The notes: generated by a model not told the origin, from the sequence alone. DNA of 64,000 nt from Xanthobacter dioxanivorans (GCF_016807805.1 NZ_CP063362.1:186001-250000); one strand, 5' to 3'; positions 1-9,114 are shown, numbered from the stretch's first letter. A program made the numbers and translations.

Positions 1-819
1 CAGCAGCGTCGAGAGCGCCGCCACCTCCGACCAGGTCGGGCTGAGGAGCGTGCTGTAGAGGCCCCGGATCAGCCCGAAGGCGACGGCGACCACCACTGCG
101 CCCACCAGATTGCCCATGCCGCCGATGACGACCACGATGAAGCAGGCGGCGATAACCGACAGGCCCATTTGGAAATGCGCGCCGCTGATGGGGGTCGCCA
201 GCGCGCCGGCGAGGCCGACGGTCAGTCCGGCGATGGCGGCCGTGACGGCGTTCACCCGGCGGATGGGGACGCCGGTGACTGCGGCAAGGTCGCGCGCCTG
301 AGGGACCGCGCGCATCCAGAGCCCATATTTGGTGAAGCGCAGGAACAGCGCGACGGCGACGAGCACCAGGAGAGCCAATCCCGCCGCCACGAGGCGGTAG
401 ACCGGATAATACACGCCGGCGAACTCAACCACTTCGAAGACCGGCGGCAATACGCTCTGCGGGTCGCCGCCGGCGATGGCGAGCACCATGTTGTCCAGGG
501 TGAGAAACACGCCCGCTGTCGCGAGGAGGCCGATGGCCGGGTCGCGGCTGAGCACACGCTCGAATATGGCGGTGTTCAGCGCGAGCGTGAGCAGCCCGAC
601 GCACAGGGCGGCGAGTGGCAGCACCAGCCAGAAGTCGAGCCCGGCGCGATTGATCAGATAGGCCGCGCACATGGCGCCCACCATGTAGAGGGAGCCGTGG
701 GCGAGGTTGATGATGCCCATGAGGCCGTAGATGAGGCAGAGGCCGAGCGCGATGACGCTCAGGATCAAGCCCCACACCACCCCGTTCACGAGCTCGAATA
801 GGATCTGGTCAAAAGCCAT
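1..819 (-). CDS. Branched-chain amino acid-type ABC transporter permease (LivH family), 3' end outside window
   Basis: Inner-membrane permease of a Liv-type (HAAT) importer. Translated from the ATG at 819 it begins MAFDQILFELVNG and continues open to position 1, so about 273 residues are visible of a usual 290-300. The segment GLMGIINLAHGSLYMVG is the family's N-terminal signature, and the later VVVIGGMGNLVGAVV stretch is the conserved cytoplasmic loop that docks the ATPases. Most of the rest is hydrophobic membrane segments. It lies 75 bases downstream of the livF-like gene in the same direction, so it is the fourth gene of the operon. A LivM-type partner is expected beyond the window edge. 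The substrate is unknown. Confidence 0.9.
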   Translation of the reverse strand, partial: MAFDQILFELVNGVVWGLILSVIALGLCLIYGLMGIINLAHGSLYMVGAMCAAYLINRAGLDFWLVLPLAALCVGLLTLALNTAIFERVLSRDPAIGLLATAGVFLTLDNMVLAIAGGDPQSVLPPVFEVVEFAGVYYPVYRLVAAGLALLVLVAVALFLRFTKYGLWMRAVPQARDLAAVTGVPIRRVNAVTAAIAGLTVGLAGALATPISGAHFQMGLSVIAACFIVVVIGGMGNLVGAVVVAVAFGLIRGLYSTLLSPTWSEVAALSTLL

Positions 820-894
820 CTGAGGGCTGGTCCTTTGGCGTGAAGACGCGGATGTTCCGGAAGGGAAAGGCAAGCATGTCGGAACGCCCTCGGC

Positions 895-1608
895 TCAGTG
901 CGCGCCGGCGCCGCTGACGCCGAGATAGCGCTCCAGCAAACCGTTGGAGACGATCTGCTTCGGCGTGCCCTGCGCCACGAACCGCCCCTTCTCCAGGATG
1001 TGCAGGCGCGTGCAGACGGCGAGGGTGAGCTCCACGTTCTGTTCCACCAGAAGGACCGCCACCGAACGCGCGGCGAGCGCGCGCACGATCTCGCCGATGC
1101 GCGTGACGATGGAGGGCATCAGCCCCTCCGTGGGCTCGTCGAGCATCAGCACCTTGCAGCGAACGGTGAGATTGCGGGCGATGGCGACCAGTTGCTGCTG
1201 CCCGCCGCTGAGGCGTCCGGCCGGCCGCCGCCAATGCTCCTTCAGTTCCGGGATCATTCCCAGCACCTCCCCGAGGGGCATGGGGTCTCGCACAGTCAAG
1301 GCGGCGGTGCGGCAGTTCTCCTCCACCGTGAGCTCGGGAAACACCCTCATGTCCTGGGACATGAGGGCCAGGCCCGCGCGCGCGCGGGCATCGGTGGGCA
1401 GGGAGCGGAGCGACGCGCCGAACAATTCCAGTTCGCCCTCGACCCGCGGTGCAAGGCCCATGACGGCGCGCAGCAGGGTCGTCTTGCCGGCTCCGTTGCG
1501 GCCGATCACTCCCACCACGGCGCCGGGCTCCAGCGCGAGGTCTACGCCCTGGAGGATGTGGGCCTTGCCGTAGAAGGCATGAAGATGCTTGAGCTCAAGC
1601 GCGACCAA
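895..1608 (-). CDS. Branched-chain amino acid-type ABC transporter ATP-binding protein (LivF family)
   Basis: Cytoplasmic ATPase of the Liv-type importer, 237 residues, the normal LivF length. Walker A is GRNGAGKTT (about residues 36-44), the ABC signature LSGGQQQ is near residue 134, Walker B is VLMLDEPTEGL, and the C-terminal EKGRFVAQGTP segment is typical of LivF. The ATG at 1608 lies upstream of the end of the preceding livG-like gene (stop at 1595), so the two are probably translationally coupled. Together with the permease and binding protein it forms one transport operon. LivF-type ATPases are not substrate specific, so this gene says nothing about the cargo. Confidence 0.92.
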   Translation of the reverse strand: MVALELKHLHAFYGKAHILQGVDLALEPGAVVGVIGRNGAGKTTLLRAVMGLAPRVEGELELFGASLRSLPTDARARAGLALMSQDMRVFPELTVEENCRTAALTVRDPMPLGEVLGMIPELKEHWRRPAGRLSGGQQQLVAIARNLTVRCKVLMLDEPTEGLMPSIVTRIGEIVRALAARSVAVLLVEQNVELTLAVCTRLHILEKGRFVAQGTPKQIVSNGLLERYLGVSGAGAH

Positions 1609-2386
1609 GATAGGCCTCCCTCACGAACGGGTTCTGCATGATCTCGTTCGGCGTGCCATCGGCGAGCACGGCGCCACCTGCGAGCACGCAGATGCGGTCC
1701 GCGGTGCCCATCACCACCGCCATGTCGTGCTCGATGAGGACAATTGTGACCTTGCCGCGCAGACGCTCATTGACGAGGTCGATGAAGGCCTTGGTCTCGG
1801 CGGGACTCATGCCGGCACTGGGTTCGTCGAGCAGCAGCAGCCTGGGTTGGCAGGCCAGCGCCACGGCCACCTCTAAAAGCCGCTGGTCGCCATGGGAGAG
1901 CACCTCCGCCTTCACCTGCGCCGCTGTCGCGAGGCCCACCAGGGCGAGCAGGTCCCGCGCCGTGGTGGCGCCCGCCCGTGCCCGCACATCGGCATCGAGC
2001 CGCGCGAGGCGATACCGGCGCGTGCCAGCCAGCGCCACCTCCACATTCTCTTGCGCATTCAGATCACCGAACAGGTTGGTGATCTGGAACGTGCGCGCCA
2101 GGCCTCGCCGTGCGCGATGGTGGACGGCAAGATCTGTCACATCCTCTCCGGCGAAGGCGATAGTCCCCCCGGAGGGGGGATGCACACCGGTGATCACGTT
2201 GACCAGGGTCGTTTTGCCGGCGCCGTTCGGGCCGATCACCGCATGCACGGCGTTCGGCGCGATCTTCAGATCGACCCCCTTCAACACGCTGTGGGGACCG
2301 AACGCTTTGGTAAGGCCGCTGATCTCCAGCAACGCCTGAGGCGCCGAGGCGCGCGCCACATATGGATCGTCATCCTGCATCGCCAT
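1595..2386 (-). CDS. Branched-chain amino acid-type ABC transporter ATP-binding protein (LivG family)
   Basis: Second ATPase of the Liv-type importer, 263 residues. Walker A is GPNGAGKTT (about residues 53-61). The signature motif is LSHGDQR, the LivG variant of LSGGQ, followed by Walker B LLLLDEPSAGM and the switch histidine in LIEHDM. The first 20 residues are an unconserved extension before the ABC domain. It starts 7 bases after the binding-protein stop and overlaps the livF-like gene by 14 bases, so this is a compact operon read leftward from a promoter upstream of 3649. Confidence 0.92.
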   Translation of the reverse strand: MAMQDDDPYVARASAPQALLEISGLTKAFGPHSVLKGVDLKIAPNAVHAVIGPNGAGKTTLVNVITGVHPPSGGTIAFAGEDVTDLAVHHRARRGLARTFQITNLFGDLNAQENVEVALAGTRRYRLARLDADVRARAGATTARDLLALVGLATAAQVKAEVLSHGDQRLLEVAVALACQPRLLLLDEPSAGMSPAETKAFIDLVNERLRGKVTIVLIEHDMAVVMGTADRICVLAGGAVLADGTPNEIMQNPFVREAYLGRA

Positions 2387-2392
2387 CGGGCC

Positions 2393-3649
2393 TCAACCGG
2401 CGACCAGGTTCATCTTGGTGGGATAGAGGCCTGCCTCCGGCGGCAGCTCCTGCCGGGAGAGGATACGGCCCTTCTCGATCTGCAACAGGTTGATGGCGGC
2501 GAAGGCCTGATGATCCTGCGGGCGCAGGTGCAGCGCGCCCTGCGGAAACAGCTCGCCCGCGGCATAGTCCGGATGGGCCTCGATATATTTGGGGAGAGTG
2601 GCGCTGTCTGCACGTGAGCGCCAGTTCGCCCCTTCCACCGCCAGTTTGAGCACCGAGAGGCTTTCCCATACCGGCCAGGTCTCGCCCACCGACACATTGC
2701 GGCCAGTGCCGACCTCGCGGCCGTTGGGGTCGATGCCGAGCCGTTCCCGGAATGCCGCCAGGTATGGCGTGTTCTTGTCGGAGAGCTCCCACGGCAGGGT
2801 GTCGATGCCCCATACGCCTTCCACATACTTGCCGTTGCTCAGCGGATCGAAGGCGCCGAAGACGTAGTCGGCGGTAACGATCGGCTTGCGAGTAAAGCCG
2901 AGCTGCGGCAACGCCACGAACGCCTTGGGCAGATCGGCACCGATCAGCGCGACGAACACCCCGTCCGCAGAGCGGTCGAGCTTCGAGATGTAAGAGATCG
3001 GATCGTTGCTGTTCACAGGCAGGGCGATGGACTGCACCACATCGCCGCCGGCCTTGCCAATAGCCTCGGCCCAGCCGGTGTTGTGCGACTGGCCCCACAC
3101 GTAGTCCGCATAAAGCACGGCCCACTTCTTCCCGACCCGATCTGCCATGGCCCTGCCGGCCGCGAGGTCGGTCTGGCGGGTATTGACGATCAGGCGGAAG
3201 ACGAAGGGATTGCCGCCCCCCTCGGTCACGCCCTCGCTGCGGCTCATGGACATGTAGGGCACACCCTCGTCCTTGACGATGGCCGTGCTGGCAAGGGCAA
3301 TGCCGCCGTGCTGCGAGCCGATGACGAAATCCACCTTCTGGTCCTGAATGAGTTGACGCAGCCGCGCGATCCCCACGTCCACCTTCGTTTCGGTGTCTAT
3401 GCCGACGATCTCGATCGGCCGCCCGGCAAATCCGCCATGCGCGTTGAACCATTCAGCCGCCAGATTGATGGTCTTGCGGTGCCAGTAACCGGAACTCGCA
3501 AGGCTGCCCGTCACCTCGCACTGGTGGCCGATACGGATGGGCTCGCCGGATGCGGCGGCATGCGCACGGGGCGCGGCGAAGACGCCGGCGGACGCCGCGG
3601 CGGCGGCACCGAGCAGAACGGAGCGACGGTTTGGATGCCAGTTGGTCAT
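2393..3649 (-). CDS. Periplasmic substrate-binding protein of a Liv-type ABC transporter
   Basis: 418-residue type I periplasmic binding protein of the Leu/Ile/Val/amide-binding superfamily. It starts with an N-terminal RRSVLLGAAAAA segment that resembles a Tat signal, followed by an AHA cleavage site near residue 31. The mature protein opens with EPIRIGHQCEVTGS, the usual first strand. It contains the DFVIGSQHGG and VTADYVFGAFD regions typical of the family members that bind amides, short-chain acids or aromatic compounds rather than leucine. It is first in the operon with livG-, livF- and livH-like genes. A divergent LysR regulator lies 368 bases away and probably controls it. The ligand cannot be predicted. 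Confidence 0.88.
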   Translation of the reverse strand: MTNWHPNRRSVLLGAAAAASAGVFAAPRAHAAASGEPIRIGHQCEVTGSLASSGYWHRKTINLAAEWFNAHGGFAGRPIEIVGIDTETKVDVGIARLRQLIQDQKVDFVIGSQHGGIALASTAIVKDEGVPYMSMSRSEGVTEGGGNPFVFRLIVNTRQTDLAAGRAMADRVGKKWAVLYADYVWGQSHNTGWAEAIGKAGGDVVQSIALPVNSNDPISYISKLDRSADGVFVALIGADLPKAFVALPQLGFTRKPIVTADYVFGAFDPLSNGKYVEGVWGIDTLPWELSDKNTPYLAAFRERLGIDPNGREVGTGRNVSVGETWPVWESLSVLKLAVEGANWRSRADSATLPKYIEAHPDYAAGELFPQGALHLRPQDHQAFAAINLLQIEKGRILSRQELPPEAGLYPTKMNLVAG

Positions 3650-4017
3650 TCATGTGTCTCCAGGTGATGCCCGGCATCATATGAATTGATACAAGAGTTC
3701 AAAGATCAAATAATTCTCAATGAATGATCAATAAATAGCCAATAAATATTTCTATTATTGATATATAATGCCGACATAGGCAGACAACATGTGTTGCCCA
3801 CCCCATTCTATGTTTTGAATTTCAGATTACTCTGCCGCCTTCAACTGCTCACGCTGGACGACGACTCCAGAGAGGGCGCGGCAGGCGCCTCTTGATCCCG
3901 CAGGTGCAGCCTCGCCATAACAGAACCATATGGCGTGCATGAAAGCCGCTCTATATGTAAATTTGCCCGTCTATCGGGCGAATTTGCCCGACATCAAAGA
4001 CCTGAAGGCGTGAGCGC
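3650..4017. other. Divergent promoter region between transporter operon and LysR gene
   Basis: Non-coding region of 368 bases. Positions 3700-3780 are strikingly AT-rich against the GC-rich background, with runs such as AATAAATATTTC and TGATATATAATG, and probably hold the leftward operon promoter. The end nearest the LysR gene carries the inverted repeat listed separately. No small gene was recognised. Confidence 0.6.
3959..3990. promoter_or_regulatory. Inverted repeat upstream of LysR gene, candidate LysR operator
   Basis: AAATTTGCCCG (3959-3969), five bases TCTAT, then CGGGCGAATTT (3975-3985): the arms match at 10 of 11 positions. A third half-site, AATTTGCCCG, overlaps the right arm and runs to 3990. 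It contains an ATT-N-AAT-type interrupted dyad as LysR-family sites do, and it lies 28 bases before the LysR start codon, where an autoregulatory site would be expected. The role is inferred from position. Confidence 0.55.
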
Positions 4018-4926
4018 ATGGCAAAGGCGTTGACACGGTTCGACTGGACCGATCTCCAGACCTTTCTGGAGGTGGCGCGTGGCGAGGGCACCGCGGCGGC
4101 CGCCGACGCGCTGAAGATCGACACCACCACAGTGCGGCGCCGGATCGCCGCACTGGAGGCGACCATCGGCGCACGGCTCCTCGTGCGCAACGGGCGCACC
4201 TCCCAGCTCACCGTGGACGGCGAGCGGATATTTGCCATCGCCCGCCGGATGGAAGAGCAGGGCAACGAGATCGCCCGCGACGCCACCGATACGGCTCGCG
4301 AACTGAGCGGCGTGGTGCGCGTCTCCACCATGGAGGGCTTCGGCAGCAGCTACCTTGCCGCGCGCCTTGGAGAATTTTTAAAGCTGCACCCCAACCTGAC
4401 GGTGCAACTCGTCAATGCCCAGCATATCCTTAACCTGTCGGAGCGAGAGGCCGACATCTCCATCAACATGATGAATCCTCGGCGAGGGCGGCTGATGGTG
4501 CGGCGGGTGGGACAGTTCGGGGTCGGCCTCTACGGCGCGACAGCCTACCTTGCGCAGGCTGGCCACCCGGAAAGCCTGGAGGACCTCAAGGCCCACACCT
4601 TCGTGACCTATGTGGATGAACTGATCGCCGTGCCGCACGTGCGCTGGCTGCCCGACGTGATCGAGGAACCGCGCACCCGCTTTGCTTCCACCAGCCTCAT
4701 CGCCCAGCAGGAGGCGGCGCGGGCCGGCGTCGGGCTGGTCATGCTGCCGCATTTCATGGGGGAAGCAGACGAGGGTCTCGTCAGGCTGTTGCCGGCCCAG
4801 ATCAGCCTGACGCGGGATTGGTGGCTTGTCGTCCACCAGGATCTTCAGTCAGTCCCCCGGATTCGGGCGCTCATCGATTTTATCGTCGATGTCATGCGGC
4901 GGGATCATCGCATACTGAAACACTGA
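4018..4926 (+). CDS. LysR-family transcriptional regulator
   Basis: 302 residues, the normal LysR length. The winged helix-turn-helix spans about residues 9-67, with the recognisable ARGEGTAAAADALKIDTTTVRRR segment region (VARGEGTAAA then TTTVRRRIAALE). An effector-binding domain covers residues 95-295. It belongs to the subgroup with TVRRRI in place of the commoner SVSRQI. It is transcribed divergently from the Liv-type transporter operon and a dyad lies just upstream, so control of that operon is likely. The effector is unknown; the transport substrate is the natural candidate. Confidence 0.9.
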   Translation: MAKALTRFDWTDLQTFLEVARGEGTAAAADALKIDTTTVRRRIAALEATIGARLLVRNGRTSQLTVDGERIFAIARRMEEQGNEIARDATDTARELSGVVRVSTMEGFGSSYLAARLGEFLKLHPNLTVQLVNAQHILNLSEREADISINMMNPRRGRLMVRRVGQFGVGLYGATAYLAQAGHPESLEDLKAHTFVTYVDELIAVPHVRWLPDVIEEPRTRFASTSLIAQQEAARAGVGLVMLPHFMGEADEGLVRLLPAQISLTRDWWLVVHQDLQSVPRIRALIDFIVDVMRRDHRILKH

Positions 4927-5019
4927 TCTCTCGCCTCCAGAGAGGGGAGCAGCCCATGCGGCAAAAGCAGCCATCGAGCGGGCCCCCTCCTTTCTGGAGG
5001 CGTTCTCGGAGGCGGGCCG

Positions 5020-5440
5020 ATGAAACGTCCCTCGCGGCGCGATTGGCTGTACTCCGCCAAGGCCTTCACCGCCGCCATGCTGGCGCTCTGTTCGCGGTGG
5101 TGCCCCGGCTCGACGACTTGGTGATGCCCGTGCTGGCGCTGGCACCGCCGTTCCTGCTAGTGGGGCTCCTCATGCCCCGCCCGGAACTCGGCCTCGTCAC
5201 CCTCCTGCTCGCCGCGACCGGTTCGGGCTCCCTCTCGGTCCAGAGCCATTACAACGCTGATTTCACCGTTTATGTGAAAGAAGGCCTGGCGGTGACCGGC
5301 GGCTTCCTGTTCGCCTGGATCTGGGTGTTGGCGACCAAGCCCTTCGGCGCCAAGATCACCGCCCGCCGCCTCGCCAACATCAATCCCACCTTCAACTGGG
5401 TGCGCCTCGCCCAACACGTGCCGCCTCCCGGCCGGTCCGG
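5020..5440 (+). pseudogene. FUSC-family inner-membrane protein remnant
   Basis: Remains of a fusaric acid resistance/aromatic efflux (FUSC) gene in two frames. The ATG at 5020 gives MKRPSRRDWLYSAKAFTAAM, the typical FUSC N-terminus, but reaches a stop at 5124. From about 5095 the next frame reads RLDDLVMPVLALAPPFLL and then YNADFTVYVKEGLAV and FAWIWVLATKPFGA, which match the middle of FUSC proteins. Several hundred residues that normally lie between the two pieces are missing, and the C-terminal half is absent. Similarity fades near 5405, before the stress-protein gene. An internal deletion plus a 3' truncation explains this best. The identification rests on recognised family patterns. Confidence 0.72.
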
Positions 5441-5514
5441 TGAGAGCGATGCACCTTGCCGCCGCGGCCTCGGCGAGGCGGCGTACAATGAATGGACATC
5501 ACAGGATAAGATCC

Positions 5515-6354
5515 ATGGATATCAAGACGATCGCGGTTCTCATCGACACCAGTGCGTCGCGCGAAACGCGGATGGATTATGCGACCGCTCTCGCGCGGCG
5601 CCACGGCGCGCACCTCATCGGAATCTTCCTGCTTCCCCCGGACATCGGCGGGGGGCCGGCCGCCTCCCATATCCGCGGGCAGGCGGCGATCGCCGACTTT
5701 CTGCACCATCAACAGGCCGGCAAGGACGAGATGATCCGCGAAGCGCGGGACACCTTCGAAAAGCGCGCCGCCCGGCAGGATGTGCCGTGCGAGTTCCGCG
5801 TCCACACGCCCCATGGAGAAGATGAACGCCGCATCAGCGCCCTGCATGCGGATCTCGTCGTCGCGGCGTCTCCAGAAGATTCCTGGCTCGACGACGGGCC
5901 GCCAGCCGATGTGGTGCAGCTTGCGACCGGCGTGCCCTTCCTGCTCGTACCGGAGACATGGCGCAACACGGAACCGCCGCAGCGCATTCTCATCGGCTGG
6001 AACGCAAGCCGGGAATCGCGCCGCGCCATCGGCGATTCCCTGCCTTTTCTGGCGCTTGCCTCATCGGTGACGGTGCTGATCGTGGATCCGCAGGCAAGCA
6101 TCCCCGCGGGCGAGGAGCCTGGGGTGGAAGTGGCCATGTTCCTGCTGCGCCACGGTGTGCGCCTGACCGTCGATCCCGTCCAGTCACACGGGCGGGCGAT
6201 CCCCGATGTCATCCTGGAATACGCTGTGACCAACGCCCACGACATGATCGTGCTCGGCGCTTACAGCCATGCCCGCGCCCGGGAGATCGTGCTCGGCGGC
6301 GTGACGCGTTCGCTCCTGGCGCGGTCACCGATTCCCCTGCTGATCTCCCATTGA
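5515..6354 (+). CDS. Universal stress protein (UspA family, tandem domains)
   Basis: 279-residue cytoplasmic protein with two Usp-type Rossmann-like domains. The first opens with MDIKTIAVLIDTSA, the second with RILIGWNASRESRRA. The second ends with the nucleotide-binding pattern G-A-Y-S-H then LGGVTRSLLARSPIPLLISH, matching the G-2X-G-9X-G(S/T) element of ATP-binding Usp proteins. I chose the ATG at 5515: the family's first beta strand starts immediately after it, and residues encoded further upstream look like non-coding sequence. It stands alone downstream of a decayed FUSC gene. The stress it answers to is not visible. Confidence 0.88.
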   Translation: MDIKTIAVLIDTSASRETRMDYATALARRHGAHLIGIFLLPPDIGGGPAASHIRGQAAIADFLHHQQAGKDEMIREARDTFEKRAARQDVPCEFRVHTPHGEDERRISALHADLVVAASPEDSWLDDGPPADVVQLATGVPFLLVPETWRNTEPPQRILIGWNASRESRRAIGDSLPFLALASSVTVLIVDPQASIPAGEEPGVEVAMFLLRHGVRLTVDPVQSHGRAIPDVILEYAVTNAHDMIVLGAYSHARAREIVLGGVTRSLLARSPIPLLISH

Positions 6355-6479
6355 ACGGATGGAGATGTGAGCAAGGGCGCGATTGAGGCCGATCGCCACC
6401 CGGCGCAAGACGCCGACGTCGCGCTTATCTCGCCTGTCCCGGCCGCGCCGGCCGGCGGGCGGGCATCGCACGGACGGCG

Positions 6480-7892
6480 TCAGGCCCGGGCGACGAGGGG
6501 CCGCGGCTGCCCGGAGGCCCCGCCCCTGCCCCGGAAGTCCGCCGCCGGATGGGTGTCCGGCAGCTTCGGGCCGCGGCCGGTGAACAGCTTCTCGCGCAGC
6601 GTGCCTTCGTCATAGGCGACCTTGTACACCCCGCGGTCCTGCAGCTCCGGCACCACGAGATCGACGAACGCCTCCAGCGTCTCGTGGGAGACCAGCCGGT
6701 TGAGGTTGAAGCCGTCCACATCCGTATCCCGGACCCAGGAGACGATCTCGTCCGCCACCTCTCCCGGCGCACCGACGATGAAGGGCGCACGGGCGCCGGT
6801 GGCGGACAGCGTCGCGAGGTCCTTCACCTTCAGCGGCTCGGGACTGCGCAGGGTGAGGTTTTCGAGAGTGGACTGGATGGCGTTGCTCTTCACGTAGGAG
6901 ATGGCCTCCTCCGGGTCGAGCGCCGAGAGGTCCACCCCCGTCCATCCGGAGAGCAGGGCCAGCTGCCCGGCCGTGTCCACATATCGCGCATAGTCGGCGA
7001 GGCGGTCGAAGGCCTCCGCCCGCGTCGGGGCGACGATCACGGTGGCGCCGGCGAACATGCGGATGTCATGGGGGTCGCGCCCGAAACCCGCTGCCGCCTG
7101 CCGCACCGCATGGACCGCCTCGGCCAGGATGGGGCGGGTCTGGCCGTTCAGGAAGATGCCCTCCGAATGCTTCGCCGCGAACAGCCGCCCGCGCCCCGAG
7201 GTGCCGGCCTGGTAGAGAACCGGGGTGCGCTGGGGCGACGGCTCGGCGAGCTGGATGCCGTCCACCTGATAGAAGGGGCCGTCGTGGCGGATGCGGTGCA
7301 CGAGGGTGGGATCGCTGAAGACGCGCGCGTTCCGGTCGCGCCGGACCGCGCCATCCTCCCAGCTTCCCTCCCACAGCTTGTAGGCGGCGGCGAGGAAATC
7401 CTCCGCCGCGTCATAGCGCACGTCATGGGAGCGGTTGGCCTTCTGGCCCATTCCCTTCGCGCCGCTGTCGAGATAGCCCGTCACGATGTTCCAGCCGACA
7501 CGCCCGCCGGTGAGATGGTCAAGCGTCGCGAAGCGCCGGGCAAACTGGTAGGGGTGCTCGTAGGTGAGGTTGGCGGTGACGCCGAAGCCGATATGCCGCG
7601 TTGCGTGCGCCATGGTGGGAACCACCAGCGCCGGGTCGATTTGCGGCGTCTGCGCCCCCGACCGGAGCGCGGCGTCCGGGCTGCCGCCATAGACATCGTA
7701 GAGGCCGAACACGTCGGCGATGAAGATGCCGTCGAACAGGCCGCGCTCGGCGATCCGTGCCAGTTCCACCCAATAGTCGAGGCTGTTGTAGTCCGCAGCG
7801 CGGTCGCGCGGGTGCGCCCACAGGCCCGCCCAGGTGTGGCCCGGGGCAGCCATGTTGAAAGCATTGAAGCGGATTTGCCGGGGTCGGCTCAT
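6480..7892 (-). CDS. LLM-class flavin-dependent monooxygenase (NtaA/SnaA/DszA family)
   Basis: 470-residue FMNH2-dependent monooxygenase of the bacterial luciferase fold. The NtaA/DszA subgroup is marked by the N-terminal FNMAAPGHTWAGLWAHPRD region, ERGLFDGIFIADV, then TGGRVGWNIVTGYLDS and the flavin-contacting QAGTSGRGR. Members oxidise sulfones, sulfonates, nitrilotriacetate and similar compounds with flavin from a separate reductase. The ATG at 7892 begins the conserved MSRPRQIRFNAF; sequence before it is not conserved. It sits 16 bases after the acyl-CoA-dehydrogenase-type gene, in one operon with a MetQ-like binding protein, which favours an organosulfur substrate. No flavin reductase gene is adjacent. 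Confidence 0.88.
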   Translation of the reverse strand: MSRPRQIRFNAFNMAAPGHTWAGLWAHPRDRAADYNSLDYWVELARIAERGLFDGIFIADVFGLYDVYGGSPDAALRSGAQTPQIDPALVVPTMAHATRHIGFGVTANLTYEHPYQFARRFATLDHLTGGRVGWNIVTGYLDSGAKGMGQKANRSHDVRYDAAEDFLAAAYKLWEGSWEDGAVRRDRNARVFSDPTLVHRIRHDGPFYQVDGIQLAEPSPQRTPVLYQAGTSGRGRLFAAKHSEGIFLNGQTRPILAEAVHAVRQAAAGFGRDPHDIRMFAGATVIVAPTRAEAFDRLADYARYVDTAGQLALLSGWTGVDLSALDPEEAISYVKSNAIQSTLENLTLRSPEPLKVKDLATLSATGARAPFIVGAPGEVADEIVSWVRDTDVDGFNLNRLVSHETLEAFVDLVVPELQDRGVYKVAYDEGTLREKLFTGRGPKLPDTHPAADFRGRGGASGQPRPLVARA

Positions 7893-7908
7893 AGCGGATC
7901 CTCCGGCG

Positions 7909-9114
7909 TCAGCTGTAAAGCGGGGTCGGCGTGATGATGCCGTTGAGCGCGAAATTCCCCACCTCCCGCGATTTGTAGGCCACCGGGTCATGCAGGGTGT
8001 GGGTGCGGATGTTCCGCCAGAAGCGGTCGTAGCCGTAATGGCCGGCGGTGGCGCGGGCGCCCATCAGCTCGAAAATCTTCGAGGTGACCTCCAGCGCGGT
8101 ACGGCTGGCATGGACCTTGGCGGCGTAGATGGCGGCGGCGGCCAGGTTGCGTTCGTCAGGCGTGATGGCATCGCCGCGGGCCGTCGCCGCCTCGAAACGC
8201 TGTCCGGCCACATCGGCGAGGGCGGCCGAAGCGCGCAGTTCCACATCCAGATCGCCATAGTGCTCGAGGATATAGGGGTCGAGGCTCGCCCTCGCGACAC
8301 CGGAGGCCTGCCATGGCCGCGAGGTGGTGCGAATGTAGCGGGCGGCTTCCGCAAGCGCGCCCTCCGCCGTGCCGATGTAGAAATTGACGATGAGGAGCTG
8401 GTGGAACGGCACCACGAGGCTGGTGCGCGGCGGCGGCGGCGCGGCCGGGTCGCCCAGCACCTCGTCCTTCTCCACCCGCACGTTGGCAAAGGTGACGGTG
8501 CCGCTCTCCGACAGCCTTTGGCCGAAGGCATCCCAGTCGTTGCCGTGGGTCACGCCGCCGCGATCGCCGGGCACGACGATGACCGCGAAGCCGTCGCCGA
8601 GCTGCGCGCGCAAGGTGATCTTGTCGGCCAGCGCGGCGTTGGAGGCGAAGGTCTTGCGGCCGTTCAGGCGAAAGCCGTCCGCCGCCTCCGGCGTGAGCCG
8701 CGATTCGGGATCGCGCGGGTTGGAGGCGCCGCCCCAGAACCACTGGCCCGCCACCGACCCGCGAGAAAGCCTTTCGGCCTGCTCCGGCGTCGCCCGCCAA
8801 ACGGCATTGGTGAGGTGGAGATAGTGGTAGGCCAGGAGCTGGGCGATGGAGGCATCGGCGCGGCCGATGATGCGGGTGGCCAGCAACGCGTCAGCGAAGC
8901 TTCCCCCGCCTCCGCCGTGCGCCACGGGATTGAGCAAGGCGAGCAGCCCCGTCTCCCGTAGCAGCTCCACCTCCCGCCGGGGCGAGGCTCCGGCACGGTC
9001 GCGCACGGCGGCATCCGGCGCGAGCGCGTCGGCGACGCCCTGGGCAAGGGCGGTCCAGTCCGGCCGCGGCGACGGACGCGCCGCGGCAACAGGCTGCAGG
9101 GAAGAACGGGTCAT
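7909..9114 (-). CDS. Acyl-CoA dehydrogenase-family flavoprotein (SfnB/DszC-like)
   Basis: 401 residues with the acyl-CoA dehydrogenase fold: an N-terminal helical domain with GLLALLNPVAHGGGGGSF, a middle beta domain with GQWFWGGASNPRD and LNGRKTFASNA, and a C-terminal helical domain ending in RFWRNIRTHTLHDPV. That last motif (R-N-x-R-T-H-T-x-H-D-P) is typical of the SfnB/DszC/dibenzothiophene-monooxygenase branch, which uses reduced flavin and oxygen on sulfur or nitrogen compounds instead of dehydrogenating acyl-CoA. The ATG at 9114 is preceded by AGGAG at suitable spacing. It lies between the MetQ-like gene and the LLM monooxygenase, so it probably acts with them. Confidence 0.83.
   Translation of the reverse strand: MTRSSLQPVAAARPSPRPDWTALAQGVADALAPDAAVRDRAGASPRREVELLRETGLLALLNPVAHGGGGGSFADALLATRIIGRADASIAQLLAYHYLHLTNAVWRATPEQAERLSRGSVAGQWFWGGASNPRDPESRLTPEAADGFRLNGRKTFASNAALADKITLRAQLGDGFAVIVVPGDRGGVTHGNDWDAFGQRLSESGTVTFANVRVEKDEVLGDPAAPPPPRTSLVVPFHQLLIVNFYIGTAEGALAEAARYIRTTSRPWQASGVARASLDPYILEHYGDLDVELRASAALADVAGQRFEAATARGDAITPDERNLAAAAIYAAKVHASRTALEVTSKIFELMGARATAGHYGYDRFWRNIRTHTLHDPVAYKSREVGNFALNGIITPTPLYS

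Noticed and set aside
6355..6479. GC-rich inverted elements such as CGGCCGCGCCGGCCGG between the stress protein and LLM genes
   Set aside because: A possible terminator between convergent genes, but no T-run on either side and the pairing is only what high GC gives by chance.
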